Source: Mesorhabditis belari (Eukaryota > Nematoda > Chromadorea > Rhabditida > Rhabditidae). From it: DNA of 64,000 nt. The first letter of the stretch is position 1. Every line of letters starts with the position of its first letter. Under the pieces are notes generated by a model, which saw only the letters and a program-made list of their open reading frames with translations, searched no databases and was not told the DNA's origin. Both the position numbers and the translations under genes were made by a program. Below are positions 57,501 through 64,000 of the stretch, one piece after another. Location: positions 62,001 through 126,000 of the forward strand of contig CAUEEP010000856.1 in the NCBI GenBank assembly GCA_958450365.1. The letters run 5' to 3'.

Positions 57501-59432
57501 GGGTTCTCTGGAAATCATCAAAACCCGGTGAACGAATCAGCAAATCAGCCGACGGCGCCTCAAGCATCACCAGAGCAATCAAAAGGTGAAGAAGATTATG
57601 ATGAGGAAAGCGATGATCCGGAAGAGTCGGGAGAGTCGGAAGAGTCGGAAGAGTCGGAAGAGTCGGGAGAGTCGGGAGAGTCGGAAGCAGAGGGTAGTGA
57701 CAATGAAACACCCGAAAGTGAAGGTGAAGAAAAACGACAAGAACCGGTAGAACAGGGACCCATCAACAACTTGTTCAAGGCGGAAGCAGAAATAGCTGAA
57801 AAAATAGAGCTCAACATTCTGGTGCTCGGCGAAACCGGAGTTGGCAAGTCAACGTGGATCAATGGAATCGCCAATTATATAACGTTCCACACATTAGAGG
57901 ATGCGTTGAACGCTCGACAACCGATTTGCCTTGTCGCTAGCAAGTTCATCTTTTACGAAACCCCACAACACAGCATTGAGGTGAAGCTTGAGCCAATGCA
58001 CAACCCACGAGACACGAATGAAGTTTTCGCTGAAAAAGGACAATCGTCGACCCAAGAGCCAATGATTTATCGACTCGAAACGGCCAAATATATTGTAAAC
58101 TTTATTGACACTCCAGGAATTGGTGATACGAGAGGAATCGATCAGGACAAGGAAAATTCGAGAAAAATTCTTGCAGCCATTGCAAAATATACCCACCTGA
58201 ACGCGATTTGCTTCCTGTTCAAAGCGAATGAGCCACGGTTGACGACAAATTTCCAGTATTGCATCAGTCAACTTCTGCTTCAACTACATGCGGACGCTGT
58301 TAACAACATCAGTTTTTTCTTCACCAATTCCCGGAGCTCTTCCTATGGGCCTGGGGAAACGATCAATCCGTTACGTGCCTTCTTAAATAACATCGAACAA
58401 AATCATGGCCATAAAATCAAGCTCAACAAGAACACAATGTTCTGCGGTGACAACGAAGCTTTTCGGCTTGTTTGTGCTAGATTTAGTGGAGCCCATATTA
58501 CAAAGTCTGATTTTCAAAACTATGCTGCTAGTTGGAATCATTCAGCTGCGGAGACTCATCGCTTTATCGAATATGCCGCCAGTTGCCCATTCCATCAGGT
58601 CTCTGACACACTTTCTATCAATGAGGCGCGAATGAAAATCTATTTGTTGGCTAAGCCGTTAGCTGATGCCAATGAGCTGATCGAAACACAGATCAGTGTA
58701 TTAAATGACCGAAAGAAGGACCTGGAGGGCACCGGGACGAACCTAGATGAGCTTAGGAAAAAGGCCACATATTCGCAAGTTTCCATTGAAACGAGAGCAC
58801 TACCCTACCCAAAGACTGTTTGTGCTTCAGAGAAGTGCATCGAAATTATCATGATTCCGGATACCGAGCAGTACACCACTCACTACAAGCAAATCTGCCA
58901 TAAAAAGTGTTATCTGAAAGGTGTCGATATTGAAAAAGTCCCAGAGCCGCATATTCAAAACTGCTCTGCAATGGGTGGACGAGGAAGGTGTCTAGCTTGC
59001 AAGTGTTCCTGGGATGTTCATCTGCATATCAACTATGAACAATACAAAACCAGGATTGAAATCGTGGATGAGAAGATGGTAGCTTTGATTGAACAAGGAG
59101 AAAATGAGACCAAAATTAAAAAGCTGGCAGTTGAGGAAACTGAAAATGTAATTAATGAAATGCGGCAGGAACAAGAGAAGATCATCAAAACCTCGTTGAG
59201 ATTCGGAAGCTTTCTCCAAGCTAACACCATTTTACCATACAATGACGCTTACGAGACATACGTGAAGAAATCAATTGCTGATGAAGAAATGTATGCAACG
59301 AAAGGCGGTGATCGAAAAAAACTAGAGAATCTACGACAAGGTCTGGCCACGTATCAGCAAGAGAAGGCGATGCTCAACAAGGCAAAAGAGAACCCGATCA
59401 CAGGTAGCAAGATCAAAGACATCCAGGAATAA
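54552..59432 (+). CDS. GTPase P with a very long Pro/Gln-rich leader
   Basis: First exon MSDDPLINSANSFLNNIDEM (54552-54626) and exon 2 (54737-55081) with a folded-looking piece FVLQIFHALELGELEKRIQI then RRVIVTFTDVISQKLAVEFG. About eight short exons of Pro/Gln/Asn/His-rich sequence follow (HQQLHQQLRQQMH, YGPQFTAPANMYPPNYFTGQ, QQPQQFTMFVPIHQPNPP), then a (PQ)n tract at 57050-57160. The last exon (57346-59432, 695 codons) holds MEQLTELLRSISTQQQN, an acidic Glu/Ser repeat, and the GTPase: ILVLGETGVGKSTWINGI, NFIDTPGIGDTRG, FFFTNSRSSSYGPGET, MFCGDNEAFRLVCARFSG. Its Cys/His module is TVCASEKC, YKQICHKKC, NCSAMG, RCLACKCSWDVHLH. Function unknown. The leader suggests phase separation or multivalent binding (inference). 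No counterpart is left in the left arm. Confidence 0.75.
57032..57160 (+). repeat. CAACCA hexanucleotide repeat coding for (Pro-Gln)n
   Basis: Near-perfect six-base repeat with interruptions CCCCAGACG, part of the last leader exon of gene P. Because the repeat has no stop in several frames, it also reads as Thr-rich in another plus frame and as Leu-Trp- or Val-rich on the reverse strand; those are not genes. Confidence 0.85.
57619..57690 (+). repeat. 9-bp repeat coding for Glu-Ser-Glu/Gly
   Basis: Units of GAAGAGTCG and GGAGAGTCG in tandem, giving ESEESEESEESGESGESE inside protein P. It makes a strongly acidic segment just before the P-loop GTPase domain. Confidence 0.8.
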
Positions 59433-60209
59433 CTTATAAAGCTAACTAAGCACCTAACTAGAGCCTAGCTTGAAGCAAATTACATACAAATTACATAATT
59501 ACATGAATAATATTTTATTGAATCCGATTAGTTGTTGTTAGATACGCATTTTTTATAAAATTTGATCGAATTGATCAAGGAAAAGTGGTCGAAACGATTC
59601 CTTATGAGGTAAAGCTATCATAAATGAGCAATAAGCTCTATAATCTCTATTTTTGGCCAAAAATTTTTGACATAAGAGCTGTATTTCATAAAAATAATTT
59701 TTTCATGACATCTTCTTGACACTGAGTGTTTGCTAAAATAGGTGATTCTGAAAAGTGAAAGCATTAGATCAAATTTGCCTTAATCATATATTTTCCCTAT
59801 TTTAAGTACTTGATTTTAGATTTTGAATGAGACCCATTACCTATCCATTAACCCATTAAAAACTTGTCTAAAGGCTGATCACTCAAAAAGTGAACAAGTC
59901 ACTTCAGTTGAAGAAATCTATTATTTTGTTATCAAGAACTTTTTCGAAATCTAGTCAAGTTTATCAAAAATTCTGAGAATTGATGACTTGGTTTTTGAGA
60001 AATCACCGTGCAAGCTTTTTCTACGAACTTTCTTGCCAATCTAATAGTACTCGATCTTTTTTCTCTTGCTTTCTTTACAATACAGTTACAGGCTACAGTA
60101 TCCAATAAAAACGATATACAATAACCTTGATTTTTGAGAAATCATCGTGCAAACTTTTTCCGAGAACTTTCTTTCCAACCTAATACAAAATGAAAAAGTT
60201 TGATTTTAG
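59433..60209. other. Intergenic region with an imperfect tandem repeat
   Basis: No gene found. The segment TTTTTGAGAAATCACCGTGC...CTAATA near 59994-60050 recurs at 60131-60190. The first exon of the small gene R should lie in or before this stretch, but I cannot place it. Confidence 0.4.
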
Positions 60210-61093
60210 GTGGTGGAAATTTGATCACTCCGGCGGAGATCGCGACGATGCAATCCGAACTCTTAGGACTGAAACACGTCGGTCAGACGCTGCAAAATCT
60301 CCTTGCGGCGACCGGTGAAGGATTTGCCACACACCAACCAAACAACATCGTTTCCTACTCAGCGCCAAAGACACTCGGAAAGTTAGTGTTTGCCGACGAA
60401 GAGCCATCGACTAGCAGTCGAGCCGAGACAAGCAATAGACAACAACGGGAAAAGTGAGTTCATAATTGAAATAAACTTTAATAGTTTATACTAGAGTGTG
60501 TTCCTCGCGAGTAAGTAATTACTCGAGTAAAATTTGCATGGGTAATCTTTACTCGATTAATCGGCGTTTTTGGCCGAGTAACTACGAGTAATCCTCTTTA
60601 GACGTCGGGTAAATTGAATATCTTTACTTGTGAAGGGAATTTGCCACCAAATCAGTTGAACGGTTGAATATCTTTAAAAGGAGTCGTATATAATGCGGGG
60701 CTCGTCATTTTTGCGTCATTTTTTTTGCAATAATTTTTGCTAAAAGTACGTTAATTTTTCTTAAGGGTGCGTTTTAAAAAAGGCATTACTCGCGAGGAAC
60801 ACACTCTATTATAAAGGGTTCGTTAGAACACACTCTATTAGAAAGGACAATAGACAACAACGGGAGGAGTGAGTTGATAACTGAGATAAACTTTCATAGT
60901 TGATACTGTTTCTTTTGTAAATCCCTTTTTTTATAAAATTGAATGCAAAAATTAGTAAAGTGAAGAAAATGCTTGGTGATTCAGACCTTCAACTTCCAAA
61001 CCGAAGCCAAAGCCGAAGAGCCAAAAAGTGACAACTGAAACACGTGCGGCGCCATCAAAAGAAAAATCGAAAAGATCGAAAAAAGGAAATTAG
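60210..61093 (+). CDS. Small basic protein R, first exon not found
   Basis: Exon from an acceptor at 60209: GGGNLITPAEIATMQSELLG, KHVGQTLQNLLAATGEGF, ending NRQQRE plus two bases at GTGAGT. The next exon follows TTCAG at about 60984 and fits in phase: KPSTSKPKPKPKSQ, KVTTETRAAPSKEKSKRSKK, stop at 61091-61093. The product is a short helix followed by a Lys/Pro/Ser-rich tail, like the leaders of the neighbouring GTPases but without a GTPase domain. It may be a truncated relative or a leader that lost its G domain. A MITE lies in the intron. Deleted from the left arm. Confidence 0.5.
60492..60808. mobile_element. MITE of about 315 bp in the intron of gene R
   Basis: Ends GAGTGTGTTCCTCGCGAGTA and TTACTCGCGAGGAACACACTC, flanked by TA (60492-60493, 60807-60808). 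Next to it, 60840-60905 repeats 60435-60495, including the end of the R exon and the element end, so the insertion region was partly duplicated. Confidence 0.85.
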
Positions 61094-61377
61094 TCAAATA
61101 ACAATCTTCGTGCTTAAAACTTTGAATTTTTTATTTATAATACAGTCAACCTTTTCTATAGCTAACATCTCTACAGTAACGTATTAAAAAAGACTTTTTT
61201 GTTTTCTGTTTAAGAAAGGGATGCCAGCTTCCTATGCCTTTGATTGTTTGATGATTATAAAAGTACCTGGAATTGTTTTTTGTTTGTTAGAAGGTTCAAT
61301 CCTACAAGTTTTTATCGATTTATTTTACATATTAATCATTTCATTGATTTTAGGACTTAGGATAAAGGTTTGAACAA

Positions 61378-64000
61378 ATGGTATCTCACCAAAATGACTG
61401 GAATGGCGTAAAAGAAGAGGACGGCGGACATGAAGGAACTCCACGAGCTGTTAGTTTAGCAAATTTTACAAAAGTTTAAACTTTACAGTGTTCAATCAGT
61501 TCAGGCGACTTTGATGAGCTTGCGGATGTCGATGATGTGAAGAAAGAACTGGTAAATAGTCGATTTTAATGTGAAGAAAAATTGAAAAAAAGCTTAATCT
61601 CTTGTTTGATAAGTGTTGGCTTTAAAGTTAAACATATTCAAATGGTCTTTTATCTTTTTTCTTGCATTAAACTAAGTTTACTAAGCAATTCTCGTAAGGT
61701 AAATTAGAAATCTGAAATATTTCATATGAAACACTTTTTATTTCAGAAATTATAGGAAGTAAAAGAAGGGAGCGAAGAAAAATCCCAAATTGAATTGAAC
61801 GACGACGGCGTTGTTGTCAGTGAAACATGCGTTGAGAGAAGCGAGAGCCATGATGAAATATCGCTTGAACATCAAAAGGAACAGAAAGAATCAAAGGCAA
61901 GTTTTCAACAATACATGAATCTTGAGTCTAAATCTTAGAATGCTTCTCCTGTTCGATCAGCCGATTCTCCAAGTGCTATGGATCTACGTAAAGATAATCT
62001 AACTCGCAGTGCTCAGAAACAAGCTCATTTGATCAATGCCATATTGCAAGAGATGTCTCTCGAGGATCAAGAATATTTCCTAGAAGAAATGGACAAATTT
62101 GTGTGGAGACAAAAAGTGGTAAGTGAAAGCAATTTTTTTGATCAAAAGCACAGTTTGTTCAGCAAAGCGTGCAAAAAACTTCAGAGAAAGAACTCGAAAA
62201 GTAGGCTTAGCAAAGGATCAATAAAAAAAACTTTTGATGATTTGAATAATTGAGAAATTTAGGTCACTAATCCCTCAGCTTTATCGCCGAAAAACGATGT
62301 TGGTGATGTTGTATCAAAGCCGACTAAAAAGGATATCAACAACGCGAGCCAACTAACAGAAAAATTGGTCGAAAAAAGCGCTTCAACGCACTCCAACGTT
62401 GATGTTCTGAGTAAAACGCCAACTCCAAGCAACATTAACATGGAAAAATATCATACGCCTACGATGGCACAAATGATTCAAGAGAAAAAAACCGAAGATC
62501 AGCCCACGAACTCAAATCAGTTAGTGGGTGCAACGAAACAGAAAGCTTCCCAAAGAAAAAGTGGGCTGGATCAAAACATTTCCGATGAGTACTCTGGCGG
62601 TATTCCACAGAGTCAAGAATTCCTCACGCAAGTACTGGAAGGTGAATCCAAGTCGACTGAAGCCTGTTCTCCCGTAAACTCTACAAGCAAAGATTTGTCC
62701 AAAACAGTTGCTCTCTCTCAACAAACTGTTGAGCATGATGTCAAGAGCAACAACATCCTTGCTGACAACAAACCATTGGCAGATGATGCTGTGAAGGTTT
62801 TGACGAATCAAGCAAAAACTCAGAGTTCTGGTCGAGAGTTTTCTGTCGCGAATGATCCTTGGAAAACTGCTGGTCGTCGTCTCAAATCTCCCCCATTACC
62901 AGTGACCTCGAATTCCGATGGGCCTTATGGACAAACAGAAAAGATAGCTCATCCAAAACATTTGAGCCAAAACAAGCCATCTTTGTCTACTAAAACAGCG
63001 TCTCAAATGTCTGAGAAAGTCGCTGAACCCATCAAGGTTCAACAGGTTCAACAGGTGAACAGGTTCAACTCAAAGACGAAAAAAATGATTAATATTTTGG
63101 TTCTCGGGCAAACCGGAGTCGGAAAGTCAACTTGTATCAATGGTTTTGTCAACTACTTGACCTATGGATCATTAGAAGAAGCTGTCGATACACCTTATTG
63201 TTTGATTCCAACAAAGTTCACATTGTTTGATGAAAACTATGAGCCCCGAGATGTGGTTTTGGGAAGTCATGATAACGAGGTTTTCTCAGATGAGGGTCAG
63301 TCCGCTACACAAGGAGCAAAAGTGTATCGCTTTGAGAAAAAAGATTTTGATGTTTATATCATTGATACACCTGGAATGGACGACACTAGAGGGATTGAAC
63401 AAGACAAAGAGAACGTTCAAAAGATTTTGAAGGCCATTGCACTATTCGACGAGATTCACGCAATTTGCTTCTTGTTCAAGCCAAACAATGCTAGACTCAC
63501 AACATCTTTTCGATATTCGATTGGCACTTTGCTAGAAAATTTGAGCCCATCGGCTCTCGAAAACGCTTGTTTCGTGTTCACCAACGCTCTGGGCAGCTTC
63601 TATCGACCGGGCGACACGCTGACCGCTCTTAGAGCCTACTTTCAAGAGTTGGGCACTAAGGGAAAGATTTCGGTGCAGATCACCGATCAAAATACGTTTT
63701 GTGTGGACAATGAGTCTTTCCGGTACATCTGTGCTCGTGCCAATGGAATAGAATTCACAACAGAGGAACGGCTAAGCTTTACAAAGAGCTGGACACATTC
63801 ATCGGCAGAGTTTTATCGCCTTTTGAACTATGCGGCACAAATTAAGCCTCACAAAACTTTGGATACACTATCCATTAATGAAACGAGAACCTGGATTACA
63901 CAGCTGATTGATCCACTTCTGAATATCAGTTCGGTGATACAGGAGAACATTCGCCAGCTCGACATTCAAAAGGAGCAGCTAGAGAAATCTGAAAGCATTG
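61378..64000 (+). CDS. GTPase N', right-arm copy, cut by the window end
   Basis: Exons 61378-61449 (MVSHQNDWNGVKEEDGGHEG), 61489-61551 (CSISSGDFDELADVDDVKKE), 61756-61896, 61939-62118 (...EEMDKFVWRQKV) and 62263 onward, all phase 0. The third intron has a GC donor (TCAAAG/GCAAGT). The leader is acidic and Ser/Gln-rich. The G domain has ILVLGQTGVGKSTCINGF, IIDTPGMDDTRG, FVFTNALGSFYRPGDT and NTFCVDNESFRYICARANG. Unlike the left copy N it keeps the Thr of DTPG and the F-T-N motif, so it is likely the functional version. The C-terminal Cys/His module lies past the window. Sequence in the intron 62119-62262 is open in frame (SESNFFDQKHSLFSKAC) and is the tail seen in the unspliced left copy. Confidence 0.8.

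Noticed and set aside
57430..57874. Minus-strand frames with Leu-Pro-Thr and Asp-Ser repeats opposite the acidic tract of gene P
   Set aside because: Shadow of the 9-bp repeat. The plus strand holds the GTPase frame with conserved motifs.
61978..62253. A separate 91-aa gene inside N'
   Set aside because: Its first part is exon 4 of N', and the rest is intron 62119-62262 read through. The phase and the good donor GTAAGT support splicing.

Overview
The window reads as nuclear DNA of a rhabditid-type nematode. It is AT-rich, its genes are cut by many introns of about 40-60 nt with TTTCAG-type acceptors, and it carries abundant Tc1/mariner elements flanked by TA. The gene families (C-type lectin, three-finger/Ly6-like and Ig-like secreted proteins, class 3 lipase) are typical of fast-evolving nematode arms. 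I cannot name the species. Coding models were built by eye from open frames, splice motifs and comparison between paralogous copies inside the window.

Region 1 (1-21.3 kb) is a patchwork of duplicated secreted-protein genes. Two copies of an Ig-like gene (3588-6175 on +, 15003-17591 on -) and two C-type lectin genes (11979-13044 and 20254-21264 on +) share the same 5' signal-peptide exon and much of the same upstream DNA: a module of about 150 bp with a palindrome and a 30-bp minisatellite. A three-finger protein gene (9067) has its promoter and first exon duplicated head-to-head. A PFKFB 3' fragment and several MITEs lie between. Two different Tc1-like elements (1473-3134 and 18568-19568) sit in paralogous DNA, each with an empty site in the other copy.

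Region 2 (21.3-33.7 kb) holds a lipase gene with a fragment of a second one, a large intronless gene for a helical-repeat protein of 1185 aa (26557-30114 on -), and remnants of a Tc1-like family.

Region 3 (33.7-64 kb) is a large, imperfect inverted duplication centred near 44-46 kb. It carries a family of large GTPases that I do not recognise as a described system. Each has a long disordered N-terminus, a G domain (GxTGVGKST, DTPG, a shared DNE motif) and a C-terminal Cys/His-rich module. The right arm, on +, has gene Q-O' (48363-54408), gene P (54552-59432), a small gene R (60210-61093) and gene N' (61378 to past the window end). The left arm, on -, has Q', O and N. A deletion equivalent to about 7.7 kb removed P and R, so O and N now lie in one continuous frame across a GC-AG intron and could encode a double-GTPase protein of about 1509 aa. 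The long Q-to-O introns are packed with pogo, mariner and MITE insertions, several datable from empty sites in the other arm.

An assembly artefact (collapsed or inverted haplotypes) must be excluded for the inverted repeats. The independent insertions and point differences in each copy argue that the copies are distinct.
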